NCBI RefSeq assembly: GCF_003946865.1
Contig: NZ_QXTH01000002.1
Span: forward strand, 434,001-498,000
Length of the DNA: 64,000 nt
Reading direction: 5' to 3'
DNA from: Antribacter gilvus
GTDB taxonomy: Bacteria; Actinomycetota; Actinomycetes; Actinomycetales; Cellulomonadaceae
Shown here piece by piece: positions 36,325 through 45,070 of the stretch. Below the pieces are notes generated by a model. That model was given only the letters and a program-made list of their open reading frames with translations. It made no database searches and was not told the origin of the DNA. How positions within the stretch are numbered: the first letter of the stretch is position 1; each line of letters begins with the position of its first letter. The translations under genes were made by a program, and so were the position numbers.

Positions 36325-37413
36325 CTACCCGACCGCCGACGGCCCGTAGACCGTCACCTGGACGTTGCCGCCGACCCGCATGTCCACCCGCGCGCAGTCC
36401 ACCGACTCGTCGACGATCGATGTGGTCGGGGTCGGCTCGTACTCGAGCCCGGACAGCGCCTCGTCGGCGATCGCCCGGGCCTCGGGGAGCGACACACACT
36501 CGTCCACGATCCCGTTCCGCAACGCGGCGATGATCCGGTGGACCTCGTCCATCGGGTCGGGCTCGCCGGCCCCCGGCCCGCCCGAGGCGGCAGACGACGC
36601 GGCGGCAGACGACGCGGCGGCCGACAGCTCGGGCGAGACCCCGCCCGGCGCCTCGGCCGGGGCTGGGCCGTCCCTGAACGCCACCATGACCCGGCCGCGC
36701 TCCATCACGAAGGCCCGGGTGCAGTCGGTGCTCTCCGGGCCCGGACCACGGGTCTCGATCGACCAGTCGTCCAGTCCGAGCCGGTCGAACTCACCCTCGA
36801 CCCAGGCGACCGTCTCGTCCTGGGAGCGGCACTCGTCCGTCACGCCGCCGTCGACCCAGTCGCCGAGGCTCATCTCGAGCTCGAGGGATCCGGGGGTCAT
36901 CACGCGCGAGGACGCGAGGATCTCCACGACGGGCGGCACCTCGCTGCGCGGCACCACGTAGGTGAAGCCGCTGAAGGAGAACACGGCGGGGTCCTCGATG
37001 GGCGGCAGCCCGGCGGCGGCGCGGATCGTGTCGCAGTCGGCGATCGCGTCGCCGGTCAGCCAGGCGCCCGACGCCTCTGCGGGCTCGCCCCACGCTGTGA
37101 GGCAGTTCGGCCCGTCGGCCTGGCCGCCGACGAAGCCAGGCAGACCGCTGACGGTCGCAGCCGTCGCCACCACGCCGACGACACCCGCCCCCACGATGCC
37201 GCCCCAGAGCAGGCGGCGCCGCCTCCGCGCGGGCCGTCCCGCGGTCTGGGCTGCCGGTCGCTCCGCCGGCTGGCCTGCCGGACGCTCCTCGGGTCGTTCG
37301 GACATGACGATCCCCCTCCTGAGGGCCTCCCAGGCCCCCGGGTCGATGCTGTCGAGGCGTAGCCGGCGCGCCGGATCTGCCGCACGCAGTGCGGCCAACG
37401 GGTCGTGCGTCAT
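36325..37413 (-). CDS. single-pass membrane protein coupled to an ECF sigma factor
   Basis: The 362-residue protein has a cytoplasmic N-terminus (1-65; Arg/Pro-rich with TxGRPARRRRR), one transmembrane helix (about 68-90) and an outside region with three or more cysteine-containing repeats. These have CLTAWGEP, DCDTIR, DECRSQDETVAW, DCTRAF, DECVSLPEARAIAD and DCARVD. It overlaps the sigma gene by ATGA (37410-37413), the usual place of an anti-sigma or signal-transducing partner. No zinc-binding anti-sigma motif is visible. The cysteines may form disulfides outside the cell. I recognise no family. Confidence 0.7.
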   Translation of the reverse strand: MTHDPLAALRAADPARRLRLDSIDPGAWEALRRGIVMSERPEERPAGQPAERPAAQTAGRPARRRRRLLWGGIVGAGVVGVVATAATVSGLPGFVGGQADGPNCLTAWGEPAEASGAWLTGDAIADCDTIRAAAGLPPIEDPAVFSFSGFTYVVPRSEVPPVVEILASSRVMTPGSLELEMSLGDWVDGGVTDECRSQDETVAWVEGEFDRLGLDDWSIETRGPGPESTDCTRAFVMERGRVMVAFRDGPAPAEAPGGVSPELSAAASSAAASSAASGGPGAGEPDPMDEVHRIIAALRNGIVDECVSLPEARAIADEALSGLEYEPTPTTSIVDESVDCARVDMRVGGNVQVTVYGPSAVG

Positions 37414-38066
37414 CGGTTCACCTCCACCCCGGGGCGGCCAGTCGCCCGCCCACCTCGTACATGTCCGGCTCGTCCGTCCCGTTGCGGCCCAGGCGTCTGC
37501 CCGACGGCGTCCGCCGCACCCCCGGCAGCCGCCGCACCCCCGGCGGCCGTCGCCGCCAGCCGGTCCCGGAGCCGGCGACGCGCACGGTGCAGCCGCACGC
37601 GCACGGTCGCGCGCGTGACCCCGAGGACCGTCGCGATCTCGTCGCGCCCGAGCTCCTCCCAGGCGACGAGCCGCAGCACCTCCCGGTCTGCCTCCGGCAG
37701 GTCCTCGACGGCCCGCTCGACGTCGGTCACCTCCACGGCGTCGGCCGCGGCCGGGGACCCGCCCGACGCCGGGGCGCCGTCCAGTGCGTCCGTCAGCGAC
37801 TCGCGCACCCGGTCGGCGAGGGCGTTGCGGCGCCGCTCACCCCGCGTGGCGTTCGCGAGGACCCGGCGGGCGACGCCGTAGAGCCAGAGGCGTGCCTCGT
37901 CACCGGGCGGGACGTCGGCCAGGCGGCGCCACACCACGAGATACGTCTCGGCGACGACGTCGGCCGCGTCCGCCGGTACCGCCGTCCGTCGGAGCGCATA
38001 GGCGAGCAGGGCCTCGTGGGTGTCGGCGAAGAAAGCGGAGAAACGCTCTTCGTCGGTGGTCGTCAT
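37410..38066 (-). CDS. ECF RNA polymerase sigma factor
   Basis: The 218-residue sigma has region 2 (about 10-80; RTAVPADAADVVAETYLVVWRRLADV, RLWLYGVARRVLANATRGERRR) and region 4 (about 118-172; DLPEADREVLRLVAWEELGRDEIATVLGVTRATVRVRLHRARRRLRD). A Gly/Ala/Arg-rich tail of about 45 residues follows. It would direct transcription of a small regulon, with the next gene as a candidate anti-sigma or sensor. A short dyad CGGACA-N8-TGTCCG (38092-38111) lies 26 bp before the start and might be regulatory. Confidence 0.9.
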   Translation of the reverse strand: MTTTDEERFSAFFADTHEALLAYALRRTAVPADAADVVAETYLVVWRRLADVPPGDEARLWLYGVARRVLANATRGERRRNALADRVRESLTDALDGAPASGGSPAAADAVEVTDVERAVEDLPEADREVLRLVAWEELGRDEIATVLGVTRATVRVRLHRARRRLRDRLAATAAGGAAAAGGAADAVGQTPGPQRDGRAGHVRGGRATGRPGVEVNR

Positions 38067-38441
38067 GCGGTTCCGTTCGTCAGACCGTTCGCGGACACAG
38101 GTTCATGTCCGGGACCAGCAGGAACGTTACGGGCGACCGGGACCCGCTCAACCTGGTGCACGCGGGCAGCCCGCTTGATCCTCAGCACGCGGCACGTGAT
38201 CGCGCACGGGTCCGACATCGTCAACCATGAGCGTCTATGGCAGGCCTTCACCGACCGCCTGCCACCCACGGCAACGGCCGTGCGTTCCCTCCTCGACGGC
38301 GACGGACGCCAGCCGGGCGGGCCGTCTCTCGACGACCCGCCCGGCCTCGGGGGGTAGGTGGCGCGCCCAGGGGCGTGGTAACGCGTCACCCGTTCTCACG
38401 GGTCCCGGGCGGTGGTGCCCGGGACCCGTGAAGCTACTCGC
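38067..38441. other. 375-bp intergenic region without a recognised gene
   Basis: No convincing gene is seen in the gap between the sigma gene start and the xylanase stop. It holds the dyad at 38092-38111 and, at 38397-38430, the xylanase terminator. Short readings across it look like GC-driven shadows. Confidence 0.5.
38397..38430. terminator. 14-bp perfect stem downstream of the xylanase
   Basis: CACGGGTCCCGGGC (38397-38410) pairs exactly with GCCCGGGACCCGTG (38417-38430), loop GGTGGT. It starts 12 bp beyond the xylanase stop on the minus strand. Confidence 0.8.
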
Positions 38442-41400
38442 TCAGCAGGTGCCGAGGTCCTTCCACGGGCTCCCCTTCGAGGACGCTCCCGGCTCCTGCG
38501 TGCGGCTGTGCCACTTGGCGGTCCAGACGTGTCCGTCGTGCACCGCGGTGTCGCCCTTCTCGTAGATCCACGTGGAGGTCCACTCCGCGTGCGTGCCCGA
38601 CGTGCAGACGACCTCGTCGCCCACCTCGGCCCAGGGACCCCACGGCGTGCCGGGGACCTGGTTCCGCGTCCACCAGAGGGCCTCGAAGATCGCACCCTCG
38701 TACTGGACCTGCTCGCCCGCGCGGTAGACCGTGGACGCGTCCCACGCGGGGACGGCCGGGCCCACCAGCCGGCCCACGCCCCAGCGGGCGGTGGACTGGT
38801 AGCCCGCGCCCGTCGGGTCGGCCCAGTTGCGGATCGAGGTACGTGCGCCTGCGGCTGCGTCGTTGACCTGGAAGTCCAGGCCGTGGAACGTGTCCAGGCC
38901 GCCGTACTCGAGCAGCGAGATCGACGCCTCGACGACGTAGCCGGTCTCGGTGCGGGTCGTGGCGCTCACCACGCGGTTGCGCTGGAACGCCTCGTCACCG
39001 GTGCCGAACGAGACGGCGTTCTCCGCGCTGATGCGGATCTGCGTGTCGTCGTAGCGGTAGGAGCCGTTCTTCGCGTTGCCCGGGTCCACGTAGAGCTCGA
39101 CAGAGTCCTGGATCCACGGGTCGGAGCCGCTGACGTCCACGACGGGGTCGGTGACCTCGGCGAGCACGTACAGGGTGTTGTCGCGCCACAGGGTGCGGAC
39201 GTCGGCGGCTGCGCCGTCGGTGCCCGAGACCTGCTTGCCCGTGGTGACCACGCCGGCGTCGGACCAGGTGCCGTCCACCGTGCCGTCGATCGCCGGGGCG
39301 GTGCGGGCCTCGACGACCTCGAGGAACGACAGCTCCTCGACCAGCGTCAGCGTCCCCGTCGCGCCGGGCGTGTTCCACCCGGTGACCACGCCCTCGTCCG
39401 CGACGCGGACGTCCAGGGCGAGCGTGCCGCCCTGCGTGGCGGTGGCGGGCAGGTGCACGACGGCGGTCCAGCCGCCCTCGCGCTCGGACGTCACCGCGGG
39501 CGCGGTGCCGGTCCCGTCACGGTTCACCGTGTGCTCGGCCGAGCCGAGCTGGAAGGTGACCGAGTCGCCCGCGGAGGCTGCGGCGTCGGACACCGTGACG
39601 TAGGCCGTCACGTGTTCCGGGGCCCAGCGGAGCTGGAACTTCGCCTTGCCCTCGATCGCGTGGAGCGGGAGCCGCGACCACTCGGGAGAGGTCGTGGCGG
39701 CCGCGTCGAGCGCGACGTCGCCCTTGAAGACGTTCGCCGTGCGCGGGCGGGCCGTGAGCTCGCCGTCGACGGCGCCGTAGTAGGCCGGCTTGGCCTGGAA
39801 GGCGTCGTTGAAGACCAGCGGGTCGCCGTTGTCGGCGCGCCACGAGCGGCCGTCCGTGAGGCCCCACACCGTGACCGAGTACATGTCCTCGGCGTGCGCC
39901 CGGAAGGACCGGAACGCGTCACGGAAGTAGTAGCCCTGCTCGATGAGGTTCGCCTGCGTGACCGGGGAGCCGATCGTCACGTCGAGCTCGGTGACCACCT
40001 GGGTGACCGGCATGTCGGCGAAGCGCACGATCGCGGCGTCGAGCGCCGAGACCGGCATGGCGAGCGACACGTGGAACTGGTGCCCCACGCCGTCGAGCGG
40101 CACGCCGCGGCCCAGCAGACGCTCCACCAGGGCGTGGTAGCGGTCCTGCTTGCCACCCTGCTCGGTGTTGTAGTCGTTGATGAACAGGGTCACCGGACGG
40201 TCGGCGCCGGCGGCGGCGTACGTGCCGTTGAACGTCTCCTCCGCGTACTGGAAGGACAGGTCGATGAACTCCTCGCCCAGGACCCGGTACCACTCCGAGC
40301 GACGCAGGCCGTCGGCGTACTCGCCGCCGTCGCTCACGACCTCGTTGACCACGTCGAACGCCGTGAGCGGGTTGGTGCCACCGAACTCGCCGTAGGCGCT
40401 CAGCGCGCGGGCGACGTTGTCGATGTGCGTGCGCAGGCGGTCGCGCAGGACCTGCTTGTCCGTCTCGGACGTGGTGAGCGGGTTGCCCGCCGCGTCCTCG
40501 AAGAACCAGGCAGGGGTCTGGCTGTGCCAGGTCAGCACGTGGCCGTAGACACGCAGGTTGTTCGCCTGGGCGTACGACATGAGCGCGGCGGCCTCGGGGT
40601 GGATGCGGAAGTTGCGCTCCGCGTCGTACCAGGCCTCCGGCTTCATGTGGTTCTCGGGCGTGATCTGGTTGAAGTGACGCAGCAGGAGGTCCGACGCCGA
40701 GCCCACGGTCTCGCGGCTGTCGATCGCGACGCCCACCGGGAAGGTGGTGGTCTCCTTGATGCCGGTCAGGTCCTGGATCACGGGCGGCTCAGGCACCTCG
40801 ATGACGATGTCGTCGACGAGGAAGTCGCTCGTGTTGGTGCCGTTGTAGTCGGTCTCGAAGTACAGGTACGCGGACTCGGCCGCGCCCATGGTGAAGCTCT
40901 GGCGCACCTCGGTCCAGCCGCCGTTCGTCACCGTGTCGAACTGACCCAGCGTCGAGTAGGACGTGGCACCGTCGACGGTGCGCGCGATGCTCAGCCAGAC
41001 GGCGTCGGTCGCTGCTCCTTCGGCGAAGCGGACCTTGGCGGACAGGTCGTAGGTGACGCCCTCGGTGAGGAGGCCCGTCACGTCGCGGCCGATGCCGTCG
41101 CCCTGGTTGTCACGTCCGCTGACCAGCGCGGACTGCAGGCCGGAGGCGGCGTCGGCCGTGGTGATGGCGACCGTCGGGTCGGTGGCGTTGCCACCACGCG
41201 GGCCCCAGCCGTCCAGGCCGGACTCGAAGTCCGTGCTCAGCGCGACCGAGCCGCCCTGCGGCGGGGTGCCCTGCGGGAAGGTGAACGTCCAGCCCTCGGC
41301 GAGACGCTCGGTGACGACCGTCTGCACCGCGGCGAGCGTGCCGTCACGGTCGCCGCCGCCGTCGTGCGCGAGCACGACCTCGCCCGGCTTCATGGCCGTG

Positions 41401-42941
41401 CGGAGGTTCGCCGTCAGCGTGGGGACGTCCTGGGTGGACCAGTCGTTGATCGTGTTCACCACGGCCAGCGGCTGCATGCCCAGGCTCACGGCCACGCCGG
41501 GCGTGACGCCCCACGAGCCGTTCGGAGCGCGCCAGAACGGGATCTTGGCGTTCGGGTCACCCAGCGTGTCGCGGATGATCTTCATGTTCGCGATGAGGTC
41601 GGCCTCGACCTGCTCGGCGGTCCACGAACCCATGTCGGCGTAGCCGGTCGAGTGGTTGCAGAGGACGTGGCCCTCGTTGACGATCCGGCGCAGGAGGATC
41701 GCGCCGCCCTCGGCCTGGATGTTCTGGCCGATGACGCAGAAGGTCGCCTTGATGTTGTTCGCGGCCAGGAAGTCGAGGAGCTCCGGCGTGGTGCCAGGGT
41801 TCGGGCCGTCGTCGAACGTGAGGGCTGAGACGTTGCCGCTGCCCAGGGCGAGGCGCGCCGGGGTGGTGACGGGGTTGACCGCCCCGCCCGGGACGACGTC
41901 GGGCACGCTGCCTCCGTTCTCGGTCGTGACGACGATGTCGTCCACGAGGATCGTGTAGGGCGCGTCCAGGTTGTCGCTGCCGAGGTAGGCCTGGAGCGTG
42001 GCCGGGTCGCCGTCGGCCGGGGCCGTCCACGAGCCGGTGAAGGTGGTCCACTCCGTCGACGAGAGGGTCCCGTTGCCGACCCAGGTGTAGGCGGGCTTCA
42101 CGACGAAGCGGAACCCGGGCGTGCCGGCCGCACCCTCGGGGAGCCGCGCGCGGAGCGAGAAGTCGTAGGTGACGCCCGGCTCGAAGATGCCGGTGGGCGA
42201 CTGGATGCCCTCGTAGTCGGCGGCGCGCGTGACGGACAGCGCCTGGCCGCCCGCCCCGTCGTCGACGAACGCGAGCGCGGCCGAGCCGCTCGGGGTCCAG
42301 GTTCCGGTGGTGCCGTCCTCGAAGTCGACGGCGGTCACGGTGGTGACGTCCGGGGTGGGCGCGGTGCCGGTGATCCGCACGTCGTCCACGAGGAACGACG
42401 GGTGGACGCCGTCGACCGGCGCGGCCTCGATGTAGATCGTGGCGCTGCTCAGGCCCTCGGGGAACGCGTAGGTTCCGCCGATCTGCACCCACTCGCCGGC
42501 GGTGGCCGTGACCGACCCGCCGATCCAGGTGTAGGTGTTGCCGCTGCCGTCGGCGGGCGTCTGCTCGGCGGTGAAGTGGAGGCCGGTGCTGCCGGCCGTC
42601 CCCGCCGGGAGCTTGACCCACGCCCCGACGGTGTAGCTGCCGCCGGGCTCGAAGAGGCCCGACGAGCTGGTCGCGACGCCCTGCCACTCGGCCGTGCGGC
42701 CGGTGACGGCGAGGCTGGCCGCGCCGGCGTGCGCCTCCGCGTCGGTGATCGCGAGCGTCACGCCGCCCCGCGGACCCCAGGGGGCGTAGGTGCCGTCCTC
42801 GAAGGCGTTCTCGAGGAGGACCACGTCCTCGGCCGTCGCGATCGAGGCTGCCGTGACCGTCGTGACTGCGCCGGCCAGGACCAGCCCGAGTGCCGCGACG
42901 GCACCGAGGGGTCGGGCTGTAAAACGATTTCTGAGATGCAT
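38442..42941 (-). CDS. modular secreted GH10 xylanase / CE4 deacetylase with CBMs
   Basis: This 1,499-residue secreted enzyme has a signal peptide (about 1-37). Two CBM4/9-22-like beta-sandwiches (about 40-195, 200-345) are followed by a CE4 polysaccharide deacetylase (about 370-570), a third CBM (about 590-735) and a GH10 catalytic barrel (about 739-1060). CBM9-like domains (about 1065-1390) come next, then two CBM5/12-type modules (about 1400-1499). GH10 acid E865 lies in VVNEVV and nucleophile E985 in VTELDV. CE4 has FDDGPNPG and WRAPNGSWG, but the usual HxxxH is HSTGY, replacing the second metal-binding His with Tyr. GH10 cuts xylan, and CE4 would deacetylate it. The ATG at 42941 has AGGGAG upstream. 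Confidence 0.9.
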   Translation of the reverse strand: MHLRNRFTARPLGAVAALGLVLAGAVTTVTAASIATAEDVVLLENAFEDGTYAPWGPRGGVTLAITDAEAHAGAASLAVTGRTAEWQGVATSSSGLFEPGGSYTVGAWVKLPAGTAGSTGLHFTAEQTPADGSGNTYTWIGGSVTATAGEWVQIGGTYAFPEGLSSATIYIEAAPVDGVHPSFLVDDVRITGTAPTPDVTTVTAVDFEDGTTGTWTPSGSAALAFVDDGAGGQALSVTRAADYEGIQSPTGIFEPGVTYDFSLRARLPEGAAGTPGFRFVVKPAYTWVGNGTLSSTEWTTFTGSWTAPADGDPATLQAYLGSDNLDAPYTILVDDIVVTTENGGSVPDVVPGGAVNPVTTPARLALGSGNVSALTFDDGPNPGTTPELLDFLAANNIKATFCVIGQNIQAEGGAILLRRIVNEGHVLCNHSTGYADMGSWTAEQVEADLIANMKIIRDTLGDPNAKIPFWRAPNGSWGVTPGVAVSLGMQPLAVVNTINDWSTQDVPTLTANLRTAMKPGEVVLAHDGGGDRDGTLAAVQTVVTERLAEGWTFTFPQGTPPQGGSVALSTDFESGLDGWGPRGGNATDPTVAITTADAASGLQSALVSGRDNQGDGIGRDVTGLLTEGVTYDLSAKVRFAEGAATDAVWLSIARTVDGATSYSTLGQFDTVTNGGWTEVRQSFTMGAAESAYLYFETDYNGTNTSDFLVDDIVIEVPEPPVIQDLTGIKETTTFPVGVAIDSRETVGSASDLLLRHFNQITPENHMKPEAWYDAERNFRIHPEAAALMSYAQANNLRVYGHVLTWHSQTPAWFFEDAAGNPLTTSETDKQVLRDRLRTHIDNVARALSAYGEFGGTNPLTAFDVVNEVVSDGGEYADGLRRSEWYRVLGEEFIDLSFQYAEETFNGTYAAAGADRPVTLFINDYNTEQGGKQDRYHALVERLLGRGVPLDGVGHQFHVSLAMPVSALDAAIVRFADMPVTQVVTELDVTIGSPVTQANLIEQGYYFRDAFRSFRAHAEDMYSVTVWGLTDGRSWRADNGDPLVFNDAFQAKPAYYGAVDGELTARPRTANVFKGDVALDAAATTSPEWSRLPLHAIEGKAKFQLRWAPEHVTAYVTVSDAAASAGDSVTFQLGSAEHTVNRDGTGTAPAVTSEREGGWTAVVHLPATATQGGTLALDVRVADEGVVTGWNTPGATGTLTLVEELSFLEVVEARTAPAIDGTVDGTWSDAGVVTTGKQVSGTDGAAADVRTLWRDNTLYVLAEVTDPVVDVSGSDPWIQDSVELYVDPGNAKNGSYRYDDTQIRISAENAVSFGTGDEAFQRNRVVSATTRTETGYVVEASISLLEYGGLDTFHGLDFQVNDAAAGARTSIRNWADPTGAGYQSTARWGVGRLVGPAVPAWDASTVYRAGEQVQYEGAIFEALWWTRNQVPGTPWGPWAEVGDEVVCTSGTHAEWTSTWIYEKGDTAVHDGHVWTAKWHSRTQEPGASSKGSPWKDLGTC

Positions 42942-43298
42942 GAAGCGCTCCCTTGCGCGCAGTTCCCGCTGTGTTGTCTCCGGGGGCGTCCCCGGCGTGC
43001 CGGAGGTTCCCTCACCTGGCGGCACCTGTGCCGCCCGTCCCGGTGCGCTCGATGCTACAGACGAGCGCCGGGTCCGTCGAGGGCTCGTGGACTATTTTGT
43101 GTAACGTTTTCGACGCGGCGGGAGCCTTGCCCCGAGCAGCAGCGTGGGAGGTCACGACGGCGCGGTCGCCCCGGGCGACAGATCGTTACCGAGGGTTTAC
43201 CCCGTTCAGCACGCTTTGTGACCAGTCCAGCGGTACTGTCCAAGCCTCCCGGGGGCGAAACCCTCGTTCCGGGAACGATGACGTGGGGAGGCATGCAC
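42942..43298. promoter_or_regulatory. divergent promoter region xylanase / ABC binding protein
   Basis: This 357-bp spacer serves both genes. GTGTAACGTTTTCGAC (43099-43114) has an AACGTT centre and resembles a LacI-family operator. A second AT-rich patch has TTACC and GGTTTACC (about 43187-43201). No gene is seen. If the operator is real, the xylanase and the transporter could share sugar-responsive control. Confidence 0.4.
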
Positions 43299-44939
43299 GT
43301 GAGGCAAGCTCGGATCACCACAGCAGCGGCCGCAGGGTTCGCCGCGGTAGCACTCGTGGCTACCGGATGTTCCGCGGGCGGAGGTGACGCGGTCACAGAG
43401 GAGCCGGCGACCGTCCACCTGGCGCTCAACCAGGACGTCGGCACCCTGCTCCCGATGGACTCGAACGTCGACGACAACATCGCCGTCCTCGACGTCGTCT
43501 ACGACGGCCTCGTCCGCTACGACCCCGAGACCACGGAGCCGTACAACTACGTCGCCGAGGAGATCTCGACCGAGGACAACACGGTCTGGACCATCACCAT
43601 CAAGCCGGACCTCACGTTCCAGAACGGCGAGCCCGTCGACGCCGCCTCGTTCGCCCGCGCGTGGAACTACGCGGCGTACGGCCCCAACGCGATGGCCAAC
43701 AACTACTTCTTCGAGCGCTTCGTGGGCTACGACGAGATGCAGGGCGAGACGGACGACGCCGGCGTCGTCACCGTCGAGCCGACGGCGACGGAGCTGTCGG
43801 GCGTCACGGTCGTGGACGACCACACGCTGGAGGTCACGCTCAACGGCCCGTTCGCGGGCTTCTCCACCATGCTCGGCTACACCGGGTTCTTCCCCGTCGC
43901 GGAGGCGTGCCTCGAGGACGTCGAGGCCTGCGCGGTCAAGCCCATCGGCAACGGCCCGTTCCAGGTCGACGAGTGGGTCCAGGGCGAGAAGGTGACCGCC
44001 TCCAAGTGGGCGGACTACCCGCTCGACGAGGCGCCGGCCTTCGACGCGGTCGAGTGGACCGAGTTCGCCGGCGGCTCCTCGTGGGCAGACTTCATGGCGG
44101 GCAACCTGGACGAGGGCGCTCCCGGCGCCGCCGACCTGGGCGACGTCGAGTCCGACCCGGACCTGGCGGAGCGCGTCGTCGAGCGACCCGGTGCCGCGCT
44201 CACGTACATCGGCTTCCCGCTGTACCTCAGCGAGCCGTGGACGAACATCGAGCTCCGCAAGGCGATCTCGATGGCGATCGACCGCGAGGGCATCATCGAG
44301 GCGATCGTGCCGGGCGAGCGCGTCCCCGCCGACAGCTGGGTCGTGCCCGGCGGCGTTCCCGGCGGCGAGACCGGCACCTGCGAGTTCTGCACGTTCGACC
44401 CTGAGGCCGCCAAGGAGGCCCTCGCCGCGGCGGGCGGCTGGCCCTCCGGCCAGACGCTGACCATCACGGCCGGCACCGACGAGGAGGAGGCCGAGCTGTT
44501 CAAGGCGATCGGCGACTCGATCCAGGAGACCCTCGGCGTCCCCTACGAGCTCGAGACCACCGAGGACTTCAGCTCGAAGCGCCGCAACCGCGAGATGACC
44601 GGCATCTTCCGGAACAACTGGTTCCCCGACTACCCGGTCAACGAGAACTACCTCGCGCCGGTGTACGCGAGCGGTGACCCGGAGGAGGGCAACACGAACT
44701 TCGGCTACTACGGTGCCGAGTTCGAGGAGGCGATCGAGGCCGGCGACAGCGCCGAGACCCTCGAGGACGCCGTGGCCGAGTACCAGAAGGCGGAGGCGGC
44801 CCTCGCCGCCGACTTCCCGACCGTGCCGCTCTGGTTCAGCGTCAGCCGCAGCTACCACAGCGAGCGCCTGAGCAACGTGATCCTCGACCCGTTCAGCGGT
44901 CAGATGAAGCTGCGCCCGCTCGAGGTCGCGGCGGAGTAA
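43299..44939 (+). CDS. family 5 extracellular solute-binding lipoprotein
   Basis: The 546-residue lipoprotein has a lipobox LVATGC near residue 25, followed by an SBP_bac_5 fold. Landmarks are LNQDVGTLLPMDSN, GLVRYDPETTEPYNYVAEE, TWTITIKPDLTFQNGEPVDAASFARAWNY-type sequence, and DRYNREMT-like residues toward the C-terminus. It binds peptides in well-studied relatives, but some members bind oligosaccharides. GTG 43299 is chosen because GGGGAGG lies 8 bp upstream; ATG 43293 is too close to that site. It begins an operon with two permeases and two ATPases. Two hairpins follow the stop, and could raise the binding protein's share of message. Confidence 0.88.
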   Translation: MRQARITTAAAAGFAAVALVATGCSAGGGDAVTEEPATVHLALNQDVGTLLPMDSNVDDNIAVLDVVYDGLVRYDPETTEPYNYVAEEISTEDNTVWTITIKPDLTFQNGEPVDAASFARAWNYAAYGPNAMANNYFFERFVGYDEMQGETDDAGVVTVEPTATELSGVTVVDDHTLEVTLNGPFAGFSTMLGYTGFFPVAEACLEDVEACAVKPIGNGPFQVDEWVQGEKVTASKWADYPLDEAPAFDAVEWTEFAGGSSWADFMAGNLDEGAPGAADLGDVESDPDLAERVVERPGAALTYIGFPLYLSEPWTNIELRKAISMAIDREGIIEAIVPGERVPADSWVVPGGVPGGETGTCEFCTFDPEAAKEALAAAGGWPSGQTLTITAGTDEEEAELFKAIGDSIQETLGVPYELETTEDFSSKRRNREMTGIFRNNWFPDYPVNENYLAPVYASGDPEEGNTNFGYYGAEFEEAIEAGDSAETLEDAVAEYQKAEAALAADFPTVPLWFSVSRSYHSERLSNVILDPFSGQMKLRPLEVAAE

Positions 44940-44951
44940 GCGCAACCCTCT

Positions 44952-44992
44952 GCCGAGGTAGTGCTTCCGTCCGACGGCGGCACTACCTCGGC
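44952..44992. repeat. GCCGAG-family hairpin between binding protein and permease, first
   Basis: The arms pair at 18 of 20 positions around a C. It starts 12 bp after the binding-protein stop. Placement between the first and second genes of an ABC operon fits intercistronic attenuation or mRNA stabilisation. Confidence 0.8.
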
Positions 44993-45003
44993 ACAGCATC
45001 GTC

Positions 45004-45044
45004 GCCGAGGTAGTCACTCCGTCGGACAAGGTGACTACCTCGGC
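45004..45044. repeat. GCCGAG-family hairpin between binding protein and permease, second
   Basis: The arms pair at 17 of 20 positions around a G. With the preceding copy it makes a tandem pair 11 bp apart, as at 31510-31602. Confidence 0.75.
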
Positions 45045-45070
45045 GTGCCCGACAGAACCGAGGAAGACCA

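Noticed and set aside
38227-38565. Short plus-strand frame near the sigma and xylanase genes
   Set aside because: It overlaps the xylanase 3' end and its terminator, has no domain and no good ribosome binding site.
38412-41828. A 1,138-codon plus-strand frame opposite the xylanase
   Set aside because: It is rich in Arg/Val/Gly/His without domain features and mirrors a gene with clear domains on the other strand.
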